Below are positions 14,944-22,750 of a stretch of DNA of 27,837 bases, in pieces; position 1 is the first letter of the stretch, and each line of letters opens with the position of its first letter. Under the pieces are notes generated by a model. That model did not search any database, was not told the origin of the DNA, and was given only the letters and a program-made list of their open reading frames with translations. Source of the stretch: JAAYRQ01 sp035647235 (GTDB lineage Bacteria; Bacillota; Syntrophomonadia; Syntrophomonadales; Syntrophomonadaceae); assembly GCA_964514235.1 (NCBI GenBank), contig CAZEPV010000023.1:1-27837 (forward strand), read 5' to 3'. The position numbers were made by a program, and so were the translations under genes.

Positions 14944-16548
14944 TTACCCTAACATTACCGCTAAGTCTTCTTCTACGGTCCCGATTGGTTGAATATTAAA
15001 GTTTTCTACTAATACATTTAAGACATTAGGGGTAATAAAGGCCGGTAGGGTAGGACCAAGCCTAATATTTTTTATTCCCAAATGGAATAGAGAGAGTAAA
15101 ATAGAAACTGCCTTTTGTTCGTACCAGGATAGAACCATGGTTAAGGGTAAATCGTTTACCTCACATTCAAATGCCTCAGCTAAGGCGACTGCTATCTGCA
15201 CAGCTGAATAGGCATCATTACATTGTCCCACATCAAGTAATCTAGGAATCCCACCTATATGACCTAACTCTTTATCAAAGAAGCGGAATTTTCCGCAACC
15301 TAGAGTTAGTACTACTGTATCATCAGGAGTGTTCTCTACAAACTTGGTGTAGTAATTACGCCCAGCTTTGGCTCCATCGCAACCACCTACTAGGAAAAAG
15401 TGCTTTATATCACCAGCTTTTACCCCATCAATAATCTGATCCGCTACACTTAAGACAGCATTGTGGGCAAATCCACACATGACTTCTAGACCAGCTACAT
15501 CTTCAGTAAAACCAGGCATTTCCTGGGCAGTTTTAATAAGTTGCGCAAATTCACCATGTTCCAAATGCTTAACTCCGCTCCAACCTACTGGTCCTATGGT
15601 AAAAATAGTGTCTATATAAGATTCCCTAGGCTCCTGAATACAATTAGTAGTCATAAGGATGGGACCAGGAAACTGGGCGAATTCCTTTTTTTGATTTTGC
15701 CAAGCTGTACCATAATGTCCATAAAAGTGTTCATATTTTTTAAGCTCTGGATAACCATGAGCAGGTAACATTTCTCCGTGGGTATATATATTAATACCAG
15801 TCTCTTTAGTAGCCTCTAATAAATCTAATAAATCTTTCAAATCGTGGCCAGATACTAGAATAGCTTTACCTTTTTTCTGTCCCAAAGGTACACTAGTTGG
15901 CTGGGGATGGCCGAATGTTTTAGTATTAGCTTTATCCAATAATTCCATGGCAATTAAATTGGCTTCCCCGCATCTTAATACCAAACCCACCCATTCATCT
16001 AAGGTTAGGTCAGCACTACCGATAGCCGCTAGTGCTTCATGCATGAAAGCATATACTCTGTCATCTTCTTCACCTAAAATATAGGCATGATGGGTATAAG
16101 CCGCTACACCCCTTAAGCCATAAACTAGAATTTGTTGTAGTGATTCAATGTCTTCATTAGAATCTTGGGCTATAAGACCGACTTTTTTACCATCGGCAAT
16201 TAATTCTTCTAATGTTTCAGCAGCTGCATAATTAGCCGCTTCATCAGCAACAGGATTTAAAGTAGTCTGTAACCTCTTACGTAAAGATACCCCTTTTTCA
16301 ATAGTTTCTTTAAATCTTACTGGATCAAAATTAACATTAGTAAGGGTTTTAAATAAAGCATAAGCAGTAAAACGATTAACCTCTTGGTCAATAAGATTTT
16401 GCTTCCTAGCTTGGTGGGCATAGATAGATAATCCCTTAGTAACGTAAATTAGTAAATCTTGTAGTGCCGCTACATCGTCAGTTTTGCCACATACTCCTAC
16501 TACAGTACAACCACCTTTAGCGGTCTGTTCACATTGATTACAAAACAT
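14944..16548 (-). CDS. hcp: Hydroxylamine reductase / hybrid cluster protein, class I
   Basis: Encodes 534 residues when started at the ATG at 16548, which has GGGAGG at a proper distance; an in-frame ATG 30 bp upstream would place that site inside the gene. The N-terminal Fe-S cluster ligands are C3, C6, C14 and C20 (CxxC-x7-C-x5-C), the spacing of class I proteins from strict anaerobes. Ligands of the hybrid 4Fe-2O-2S cluster are visible in EVMCGFAHN, LVGGCDGAKAGRNYY, LTLGCGKFRF and VGQCNDAYSA. The enzyme reduces nitric oxide or hydroxylamine in the cytoplasm. An Rrf2-type regulator gene lies 76 bp upstream in the same direction, and ferredoxin-like genes follow. Confidence 0.96.
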   Translation of the reverse strand: MFCNQCEQTAKGGCTVVGVCGKTDDVAALQDLLIYVTKGLSIYAHQARKQNLIDQEVNRFTAYALFKTLTNVNFDPVRFKETIEKGVSLRKRLQTTLNPVADEAANYAAAETLEELIADGKKVGLIAQDSNEDIESLQQILVYGLRGVAAYTHHAYILGEEDDRVYAFMHEALAAIGSADLTLDEWVGLVLRCGEANLIAMELLDKANTKTFGHPQPTSVPLGQKKGKAILVSGHDLKDLLDLLEATKETGINIYTHGEMLPAHGYPELKKYEHFYGHYGTAWQNQKKEFAQFPGPILMTTNCIQEPRESYIDTIFTIGPVGWSGVKHLEHGEFAQLIKTAQEMPGFTEDVAGLEVMCGFAHNAVLSVADQIIDGVKAGDIKHFFLVGGCDGAKAGRNYYTKFVENTPDDTVVLTLGCGKFRFFDKELGHIGGIPRLLDVGQCNDAYSAVQIAVALAEAFECEVNDLPLTMVLSWYEQKAVSILLSLFHLGIKNIRLGPTLPAFITPNVLNVLVENFNIQPIGTVEEDLAVMLG

Positions 16549-16624
16549 ATCTTTTCCTCCCTTAATTTCTAAATACAAAGTAGATGGTTTCAGTCCACAA
16601 TGGAGATAAATAAGAATTTTTCCC

Positions 16625-17020
16625 TTAAATCATGTCGGATAGAATCTGTCCTTCTAAGACTTTTAGCATAGCAACCTGGGCTTTGGCTAAAGCCGCAGAA
16701 ATTGTACACCCTGGTTGATTTGGGCATTTATACCCAGGCCCTAAACAGATATTTAAAGCTATGGGTCCTTCTATGGCTTTTATTATTTGGGCCAAATTTA
16801 TTGTCTGGGCCGATCGGGCTAATTTTACCCCTCCTTGAGAACCCCTTTGGGTAACCACCAAATCCGCTACGGCTAAGAGTTTAATGGTCTTTTTCAAGAA
16901 GTCCTCAGGAATATCTTGCTGCTTGGAAATAAATTTGCTAGACAGATATTTATCATCCTCATTCCTAGCCAACTCTAACATGGTTTTGATAGCATATTCA
17001 GTTTGTCTAGTAATTTGCAT
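16625..17020 (-). CDS. Rrf2-family transcriptional regulator, probable Fe-S sensor
   Basis: Encodes 131 residues. The N-terminal winged helix (MQITRQTEYAIKTMLELA... GSQGGVKLAR) is typical of the Rrf2 family, which includes NsrR and IscR. Three cysteines in CLGPGYKCPNQPGC (C-x6-C-x5-C) match the Fe-S ligand cluster of the sensory members. Its position immediately upstream of hcp, in the same direction, suggests that it senses NO or redox state and controls hcp, as NsrR does elsewhere; this is inference by context. I could not identify a confident operator in the 46-76 bp gap before hcp. Confidence 0.9.
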   Translation of the reverse strand: MQITRQTEYAIKTMLELARNEDDKYLSSKFISKQQDIPEDFLKKTIKLLAVADLVVTQRGSQGGVKLARSAQTINLAQIIKAIEGPIALNICLGPGYKCPNQPGCTISAALAKAQVAMLKVLEGQILSDMI

Positions 17021-17127
17021 TATGATTGGGCTCCTCTATAATGGACTAATTTCATCCACAATATCTTTATGTATATTAAGCTAATTTTTTTAGAAATGCA
17101 AGTCCTTTTTATTTATCGTCAATCCTA

Positions 17128-18417
17128 TTAAAGTTTGTATTCCTTAATATAGTTAATAATTTCAGTTTTTGATTTGCCTTCTAATTGTAGGTCAAAGGCA
17201 TAATGCAAAATGTTTTTGAAATTCTTACCAGGCTTTAGACCTAAGGCGATTAAATCTCGTCCTTTGACTAAGGGTTCAATTTTCTGACGGGGGTCTAAAT
17301 CCATTTTTTCTAACCTTTCCAAAAACCAAGTCCGAATAGGCATAAAATCATCTGAGTTATTCCTACCCAAATAATCGGCTTCAGCTAATAATAAAAGGTC
17401 CATCAGATTAACCCTATTAACTAATCTGCGGATAGCCTTATCTGTAACTTCTTCCCTTTGCTTATATAATAACAGCGGCTGCATGTGTTCCTTGACTAAG
17501 GTGGTGACTTCCCTAATCAATATATTGCTAGCCTTTAGTTCCCGCAAATATTTACGGGCCAATTCGGCCCCTACCTGATCGTGTCCGTAGCTCACAATTT
17601 TGCCGACTTTCATTTCGCTGGTTGGGGGCTTACCTATATCATGAAGCAAGGCTGCCCACATCAAAGCTGCAGGATTTTCTGTCTGCATTTTTAGCCCGCT
17701 AGCTGCATCTACAGCCAATAAAGTGTGTTCCCATACATCACCTTCTGGGTGATATTCTTTTTCTTGGATGCAGCCAATCAGGTTAAATAGAGCGGGGTGT
17801 TGTTTTTCCAAAATTTTAGTCTGGGCGAGGTACCTTAATCCTTTAGCAGGTTGGACTGCTAGAAGAAGTAACTTCTGCAATTCATCAAAAATTCTTTCCC
17901 CAGGTAAATTCGATAAGTCGGTAACTTTCATTAAATCTAAGGTCTCGGGGTAAATATCAAAGTTTAATCTTGCGGCTAGAACCGCAGCCCGATAAACTCG
18001 CAAGGGGTCTTCCTTGAACACTTGGGCCCTCGTATGCCTTACTAAGCGGTTTTTTATATCCTGTTGTCCCCCTACAAAATCCAATATTTCCCCAGTTAAA
18101 ACATCTTGCATTACTGCATTTATAGTAAAATCCCGTCTCAATGCTGCGCCTTCATAATCATCGGTCAAAGCCATAGAAAAATCCAGCTGTGGGTAACCCG
18201 CAATTTTGATAATAGGGTATGCTTTACCTACTTGCTTAGGGAAAGCAAAGCGGGCTAATATAGACATCAATTGCCTTTCCTCTATATTAAATACCTCTAT
18301 ATCAATATCTGCTTCGGGCCTTAGTTCAGCATTTAGCAAATAATCCCGGACATAACCCCCTGTATAAAAAGCCCGTCCACCCTCCTGGGAAATTGCCTGA
18401 GCTATTGTTTTTATCAT
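17128..18417 (-). CDS. CCA tRNA nucleotidyltransferase / poly(A) polymerase family, with HD domain
   Basis: Encodes about 429 residues from the ATG at 18417, preceded by AGGGGT; an in-frame ATG 27 bp upstream has no ribosome site. The nucleotidyltransferase head has GGYVRDYLL (about 20-28) and the catalytic ADIDIEVF, followed by the RRDFTINAVMQD and RVYRAAVLAARLNF motifs of class II enzymes. The C-terminal half has an HD phosphohydrolase domain (LLHDIGKP). It adds CCA, or part of it, to tRNA 3' ends in the cytoplasm. Sequence alone does not tell CCA-adding from A-adding enzymes. Nearby genes give no functional link. Confidence 0.9.
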   Translation of the reverse strand: MIKTIAQAISQEGGRAFYTGGYVRDYLLNAELRPEADIDIEVFNIEERQLMSILARFAFPKQVGKAYPIIKIAGYPQLDFSMALTDDYEGAALRRDFTINAVMQDVLTGEILDFVGGQQDIKNRLVRHTRAQVFKEDPLRVYRAAVLAARLNFDIYPETLDLMKVTDLSNLPGERIFDELQKLLLLAVQPAKGLRYLAQTKILEKQHPALFNLIGCIQEKEYHPEGDVWEHTLLAVDAASGLKMQTENPAALMWAALLHDIGKPPTSEMKVGKIVSYGHDQVGAELARKYLRELKASNILIREVTTLVKEHMQPLLLYKQREEVTDKAIRRLVNRVNLMDLLLLAEADYLGRNNSDDFMPIRTWFLERLEKMDLDPRQKIEPLVKGRDLIALGLKPGKNFKNILHYAFDLQLEGKSKTEIINYIKEYKL

Positions 18418-18476
18418 ATATGAACCCCTAAAGTAATATTTCATTTATAATATTCTATCAGAAAAACAAAATAATT

Positions 18477-18517
18477 AAAAAGGCGAAAGGTAAGGGCATA
18501 ACCCCCATCCTTTCGCC
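18477..18517 (-). terminator. Intrinsic terminator downstream of the small ORF
   Basis: On the minus strand a 9-bp stem GGCGAAAGG/CCTTTCGCC (18509-18517 with 18482-18490, 18-nt loop) is followed by TTTTTAATTATTTTG. It ends transcripts from the small-ORF unit 65 bp upstream before the cca-like gene. Confidence 0.8.
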
Positions 18518-18581
18518 ATCGTAGATTGTAACATAGACTAGTAAAGAAGAAATGGGAAAACCAATATTGGATTAAGTAAAG

Positions 18582-18719
18582 TCAATCTTTTACATCAGTT
18601 TTTATATTTAACCCCCGCCTGTAAGCCCACTCCCTAAACTCCAAATCCTGAGTCTTGTTCCACGGTTCCGTCCACACATCAAACTGCTCATTCAACCATT
18701 GCATGAAACATCTGAACAT
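18582..18719 (-). CDS. Small hypothetical protein (45 residues) with very strong ribosome binding site
   Basis: A 46-codon frame beginning MFRCFMQWLNEQFDVW and ending in INIKTDVKD-like charged sequence (NIKTDVKD). The start is preceded by AAGGAGGGATCACTT, an almost ideal ribosome site and spacing. The protein is rich in Trp (four) and in charged residues, has no membrane segment and no recognised domain. Third codon positions favour G (GTG, ACG, CCG, AGG, CGG, GGG), unlike the A/T-ending use of neighbours. It has its own terminator 65 bp downstream and a structured leader upstream, both arguing for a real expressed gene. I do not recognise the family. Confidence 0.6.
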   Translation of the reverse strand: MFRCFMQWLNEQFDVWTEPWNKTQDLEFREWAYRRGLNIKTDVKD

Positions 18720-18753
18720 AAGTGATCCCTCCTTCACTTATTATTCACTACCC

Positions 18754-18798
18754 AGAAAAAGCAAAATACGAGTAGGTCTGGTAGCTTATCCACTCGTA
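18754..18798 (-). terminator. Terminator-like hairpin in the leader of the small ORF
   Basis: On the minus strand TACGAGT (18798-18792) pairs with ACTCGTA (18773-18767), with additional GG/CC pairing inside, and is followed by TTTTGCTTTTT. It lies after the surface operon (18952) and 35 bp before the small ORF's ribosome site. It can be either the end of the surface operon or an attenuator within the small ORF's leader. Confidence 0.55.
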
Positions 18799-18821
18799 AA
18801 TATCATAATGCCCATAATCAT
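18786..18821 (-). other. Possible leader peptide (MIMGIMIFTSG)
   Basis: A 9- or 11-codon frame on the minus strand with Met codons at 18821 and 18815. AGGGG sits 8 nt before the second, giving good spacing for MGIMIFTSG. Its last codons and TAA stop overlap the 5' arm of the terminator-like hairpin, which is the geometry of leader-peptide attenuation. Very short, so it could be chance. Confidence 0.35.
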
Positions 18822-18888
18822 CGCCCCTTTTCCTTGATCCTAAAAACTGAACAACAGGCATATCTTGGGTATTTAATTTTCTATATTT

Positions 18889-18917
18889 ATCATAGCTCTA
18901 AACACCTGAAAAGTCCA
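18889..18917 (-). promoter_or_regulatory. Possible promoter for the small-ORF transcript
   Basis: On the minus strand TGGACT (18912-18917) and TATGAT (18889-18894, 5 of 6 matches to consensus) are spaced exactly 17 bp. It would start a transcript near 18882 with a leader of about 160 nt before the small ORF. Confidence 0.4.
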
Positions 18918-18951
18918 GATGTATACAAGAGCACGCATCTTAAGCTGGCAG

Positions 18952-19524
18952 CTAAATTTGAGAAATTAAGAGGGCCTTGACTACTAAACGTTTACTTCTC
19001 CCCAACTTAAAACAAGTAGTTAAGGTTAGTGATGGTATAGTATCTTCATCTAAGATAGCCCAATCATCACTTGCCACCTGATATACCTGCTCTACTTCAT
19101 ATACAAAGGTAGATTGTTGAAAAACTAGATTAATCTGGTCTCCTTGCTTAAGCTTATCAATATTTCGAAACTGCCCACCATATAAAGTGCGATGGCCAGC
19201 TATAGCGGTATTACCCTCCCCTGGCCAAGCTGATTCTAAGTATCTGCCAGGCAGGAATTTTAGGATTTCTTCACTTGTGCCCTCCTCGACTTTAGTTAGT
19301 AAATTAAGTTGCGGAATTTCCAATATTATTTCATGGGACAAATTAGCTTTTGATTGGGAGCTATTGCCATATTTGTCTTCAACTAATATGGGCTCAGAGG
19401 GGTTGTGAACTATATGCCAATATATATTAGTCAAGCAGGGGTAGAGTATTATGCTTATGCCTGCTAACAATAGAACAAGCCCTATAAAAGTCATATATTT
19501 ATTTTTTCTTCTTTGAGCTAACAT
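18952..19524 (-). CDS. Class D sortase
   Basis: Encodes 190 residues from the ATG at 19524, with AGGAAAGG just upstream; the longer frame would begin at a TTG inside the preceding gene. A short basic N-terminus and one membrane helix (about 11-30) anchor the enzyme with its catalytic domain outside. Catalytic residues are His111 in AGHRT, Cys171 in LTTC and Arg179 (or 176) in LGRSKRLVV. Size and motifs fit class D sortases of Bacillota, which attach proteins to the cell wall. The gene just upstream encodes an LPYTG protein, its probable substrate. It is the last gene of the surface operon. Confidence 0.9.
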   Translation of the reverse strand: MLAQRRKNKYMTFIGLVLLLAGISIILYPCLTNIYWHIVHNPSEPILVEDKYGNSSQSKANLSHEIILEIPQLNLLTKVEEGTSEEILKFLPGRYLESAWPGEGNTAIAGHRTLYGGQFRNIDKLKQGDQINLVFQQSTFVYEVEQVYQVASDDWAILDEDTIPSLTLTTCFKLGRSKRLVVKALLISQI

Positions 19525-19532
19525 TGCCTTTC

Positions 19533-20390
19533 CTAGAAAATCTTCTTCCTTAGTAAGACTCCGATACCCACCCAAGAAAGTAAAGCCCCAGCTAAGAGGT
19601 ATGGCGTTCCTCCGGTGTAAGGCAATTCATTATATTGAATTGGAAGATCTGGGCTACTTTCTAAGAGTTCTGGGACACCTTCTGGTGGAAGATCCTTTTC
19701 AAACAATATAATCTCATCTGGACTTTCTGATTTAACTTCGGATTCCTGGTCCTTATCTACATAATTACGAGGTGGATTTCCAGAACTATGGGAACCACTT
19801 TGACCAGATGTATTGCCCCCATTCTGATTGTTCCCTGGATCATTATTGCCATTTCCATTATTCCCGTTTTGACCAGGGCCTTCAGTGGCCTGAATTGCAT
19901 TAATTACTATTCTAAAAAGGATATTCTGATTTTGCTCCACATGATTTGCCAGCTCTACACTCAGCTTAACTTCCACAGTCTCGTTCTGTTCCAAAACCCT
20001 TTGATTTAAGGCTAGACCATCACTAGCATTAAAATTAATTTTAATGAGATCTGAATTCCCATCAGGCAGTTCAATACTTGCTCCCTCTAATTTAACTGGC
20101 ATATTGCTTATATTGCTAATATTAGTTGTAATTATAGCCTGGTACCCAGGATAAGCATTAGTAATCTTTAAATTAGCTACCTTGCTATTGGCTAGACTCC
20201 ATTCTACCTGGGCTACATCGTAATTACACAATGTCTCCGGTTCGTTCTCCCAAATTATGGCTGGATTATCATCCCACTCAATCAGATTTTTAGTCGATAG
20301 ACTATAGGCATACATAACCTGATTAAAACAATTTGTGACTAGAAAAACAGTAAGTACAAAGAATATTATTTTTGCAGCTAACCTTCCCAT
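19533..20390 (-). CDS. LPXTG cell-wall-anchored surface protein
   Basis: Encodes 285 residues. An N-terminal signal peptide (about 1-30) precedes a strand-rich domain with the segment NAYPGY (78-83) and PVKLEG (98-103), also present in the SipW-type secreted protein at 23268-23969. A linker rich in Gly, Asn and Ser (about 172-205), then an acidic Pro-containing region, leads to a sorting signal: LPYTG (256-260), a hydrophobic helix and RKK at the end. The sortase gene follows directly. A strong AAGGAGGGTTAAA precedes the ATG. It probably forms a wall-attached base or cap for structures made from the co-encoded secreted subunits; that role is inference. Confidence 0.85.
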   Translation of the reverse strand: MGRLAAKIIFFVLTVFLVTNCFNQVMYAYSLSTKNLIEWDDNPAIIWENEPETLCNYDVAQVEWSLANSKVANLKITNAYPGYQAIITTNISNISNMPVKLEGASIELPDGNSDLIKINFNASDGLALNQRVLEQNETVEVKLSVELANHVEQNQNILFRIVINAIQATEGPGQNGNNGNGNNDPGNNQNGGNTSGQSGSHSSGNPPRNYVDKDQESEVKSESPDEIILFEKDLPPEGVPELLESSPDLPIQYNELPYTGGTPYLLAGALLSWVGIGVLLRKKIF

Positions 20391-20401
20391 TTTAACCCTC
20401 C

Positions 20402-21493
20402 TTAAGCTTTTAACATTTTTCCATTTGATTCCGGAGCTGGTATCTCCTGGCCAACCTCAAGGCTATATTGGAAATTATGTGGCTCAGCAAATATTATAAA
20501 TAAATGCTCTTTTAACCTATCCTTTTGATAAAATATCGGTTTACCCAACTCATCAGCTACCTTGACCATGTCATCAAAGTTTTCCAAACTTATAGCATCA
20601 CCTAGATTAGCTGATAAATGCTGCAAGGCTACGATGCGGGCCCCATATTTCCTCATTAATTCCTTAAGTAATTTTTCCTTTCTGCTAAGTTCAGGAGCAC
20701 TTATGGTAAAAAGTTTTACAGCCCCTAATAAAATTAAAGCTAGAAGCCCGATAGCCAAATAGGCTAAGTCATTTCCCCACTTATTAGCATTAGTTACAGG
20801 CTGGCTAATTGTTATAGCCCCATCTCGGCTATCCATGGCCTTACCCCCTACTGTAAAAATATTTCCTTTCAAAGGAATAATTAAAGTTGGATTTAAGCTT
20901 TCCTGGATATCACCGTAGCCATTATGCCCCTCGAGATTAATGGTATAATTAATTTCTAAATCTGCCCGAGAAGCACTGAATTTAGTAGCTTCCTCCAGAC
21001 TGCTAATGTTTTGTGCATATTCTTGGATAGGGATATTAACATTATCGGAAAGGTTAATCATATTATCATTTCCGGAAAAATCGATATTGGGAGAATAAAG
21101 ATAATCCCTTTGCCATACTACTACTTCATGGTCCTTATCTAAGCGGGCATATACTCTAAGAGTACCCATAATATTGTATTGGCCAACATAGTCCAAAACT
21201 TCCTTGGCCTCAAATTTATAGTTTAGGCTTGTATCCATGGATTCGGTTAAAGCTATTAAATAGGCTGCTTGTTCTGCATCCAAAGTAGGATTTACGAAAA
21301 AATCATTAGGTCGCAAATTAACCTTATAGTCTACTGTCGCTGTCTGCTGATACTTATAAAGGGGGATTTCTTCCATCTCAGCATCTTGGTTGATCAAAAA
21401 CTGTCCAAAATATATAGCCCCACATAGCAAAAACAGAACAGTAAAGACAAACAGTAAAACTATGCGTATCCCCTTAGGTAAATTAATTTTCAT
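20402..21493 (-). CDS. DUF5305-like membrane protein
   Basis: Encodes 363 residues with a membrane helix near each end of an extracytoplasmic region (about 9-31 and 246-266), then a cytoplasmic tail of about 95 residues. The outer part is strand-rich with YKVNLRPNDFF and INYTINLEG-type segments, as in DUF5305 proteins, which in Bacillota and Archaea are often encoded next to SipW-type signal peptidases. The biochemical role is not known; a chaperone or scaffold for secreted subunits is a reasonable guess. It overlaps the end of the signal peptidase gene by 11 bp and has GGAGGGGG upstream of its ATG. Confidence 0.75.
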   Translation of the reverse strand: MKINLPKGIRIVLLFVFTVLFLLCGAIYFGQFLINQDAEMEEIPLYKYQQTATVDYKVNLRPNDFFVNPTLDAEQAAYLIALTESMDTSLNYKFEAKEVLDYVGQYNIMGTLRVYARLDKDHEVVVWQRDYLYSPNIDFSGNDNMINLSDNVNIPIQEYAQNISSLEEATKFSASRADLEINYTINLEGHNGYGDIQESLNPTLIIPLKGNIFTVGGKAMDSRDGAITISQPVTNANKWGNDLAYLAIGLLALILLGAVKLFTISAPELSRKEKLLKELMRKYGARIVALQHLSANLGDAISLENFDDMVKVADELGKPIFYQKDRLKEHLFIIFAEPHNFQYSLEVGQEIPAPESNGKMLKA

Positions 21494-22721
21494 TCCCCAT
21501 TCCCCCTCCTGAATTTATGTCCCCAGCAGTCTGGCTGAATAATTCTGCACTATTTGTTCTTATGGCAATGGTTGCCCAGCCCACTTTAGGTAAAATCGCT
21601 ATTACATTTCCTTTGATTTGTTTAGCTTCTACAGGTTCACTATCTGGATTACTGTTGTTGTCCCCTTTGGTAATAAAAAGCTTTTGTCCATCCTCCTCAT
21701 CAATGGCAATTATGCGGTGGACTATCCGAACTTTATTCTCGATTTCAAATTGTATAAGATCCCCTATTTCCATTTGGCTGGCATCACATTTTTTTATTAT
21801 GACCATGTCTCCTACTTTAATAGCTGGGTACATACTTCCACTAACAATAACAGATGGATATATGCTAAAAACCCCCACTGCAAACCAAACTAACATGATT
21901 AAGCTTACACTTAGAATAAATGGTCCTTTGGTATCTTGATGTTCACCTATTCTTTCTATTTTCTTAACTTCAGTTAAATAATTTTGTTGGACTAAAATAA
22001 TACACAATATAGGAATAAAGGTGCCAATCAAGGTGGCTGTTATCCATTGCATATTCGGCAGGATAGGGAAAAACCAATGAAAGGCCTGAATAAATATTTG
22101 TAAAACAATTGCTGGAAGGGCCCCACCTAATATAGCCAGATAACTCAAAAGTGCATTTATTGCCAATGCCGGAAATAAAATGGTGCCTAAAAATGTAATC
22201 AGGCTTATCCCATAAGTTAGACTAGTTAATTTGCCATAGGGAAAGCAAAATAGACTAATAAATATAGTAAGTAGGGCTATTCCCAAAAGCTTTTTTTGCT
22301 TAAAAACCGTATTTAAAAGCCAGGCCCGACTGCACTCTATGCCAACAATAAAACTACCTATATAAAATATGTTTATTATAATACCCTTGAACGATAGGTC
22401 ATATGGACTTTTGCCAAAGCCATCAATAAACCCCCCTACTATATTGGACAAAATTATGATTACCCCACAAATAATTGCCAATTGGATTATATAGGGTTTT
22501 AGGCGTATTTTTGTGCCTAATTTTACAGCTGGAAACATCTTATAAACTAGACTCGCAATTATTAACCACATAAGGGGACGGATTATATAGTTACCTGCAA
22601 AGCCACCTACCCATCTAGGTAACCAAAAATTCTCTAACAAATACATAAGAACTAATAATATGGATAAGGTGCCTGCCAATCTTACTATATTAGCTTGACT
22701 AGGGGGCAAAAACTTTTGCAC
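21483..22721 (-). CDS. SipW-type (Ser-His) signal peptidase I with polytopic N-terminal domain
   Basis: Encodes 412 residues from a GTG start (AGGTG 6 nt upstream). The C-terminal third is a signal peptidase I of the SipW/archaeal type: Ser296 in VSGSMYP, His335 in VRIVHRI in place of the bacterial Lys, and Asp354 in KGDNN. The N-terminal 270 residues contain about eight further membrane helices, absent from ordinary SipW (about 190 residues). It should process the SipW-type signal peptides of the neighbouring secreted proteins. The extra membrane domain could hold substrates or partners such as the DUF5305 protein; this is inference. It sits between its presumed substrates and the anchoring genes. 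Confidence 0.88.
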   Translation of the reverse strand: MQKFLPPSQANIVRLAGTLSILLVLMYLLENFWLPRWVGGFAGNYIIRPLMWLIIASLVYKMFPAVKLGTKIRLKPYIIQLAIICGVIIILSNIVGGFIDGFGKSPYDLSFKGIIINIFYIGSFIVGIECSRAWLLNTVFKQKKLLGIALLTIFISLFCFPYGKLTSLTYGISLITFLGTILFPALAINALLSYLAILGGALPAIVLQIFIQAFHWFFPILPNMQWITATLIGTFIPILCIILVQQNYLTEVKKIERIGEHQDTKGPFILSVSLIMLVWFAVGVFSIYPSVIVSGSMYPAIKVGDMVIIKKCDASQMEIGDLIQFEIENKVRIVHRIIAIDEEDGQKLFITKGDNNSNPDSEPVEAKQIKGNVIAILPKVGWATIAIRTNSAELFSQTAGDINSGGGMGNEN

Positions 22722-22750
22722 ACTTTACACCTGCCTTATCTGGGTAAGAC

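Noticed and set aside
16579..16624. A binding site for the Rrf2 regulator in front of hcp
   Set aside because: I saw no convincing palindrome in this gap; naming one would be guesswork.
18655..18837. A 60-residue plus-strand frame in the long intergenic region
   Set aside because: No ribosome site, and it lies antisense to the small minus-strand ORF and hairpin, which have much better signals.
21517..21939. A 140-residue plus-strand frame opposite the signal peptidase gene
   Set aside because: The minus strand encodes intact catalytic motifs here; the plus frame has no recognisable domain or start signal.
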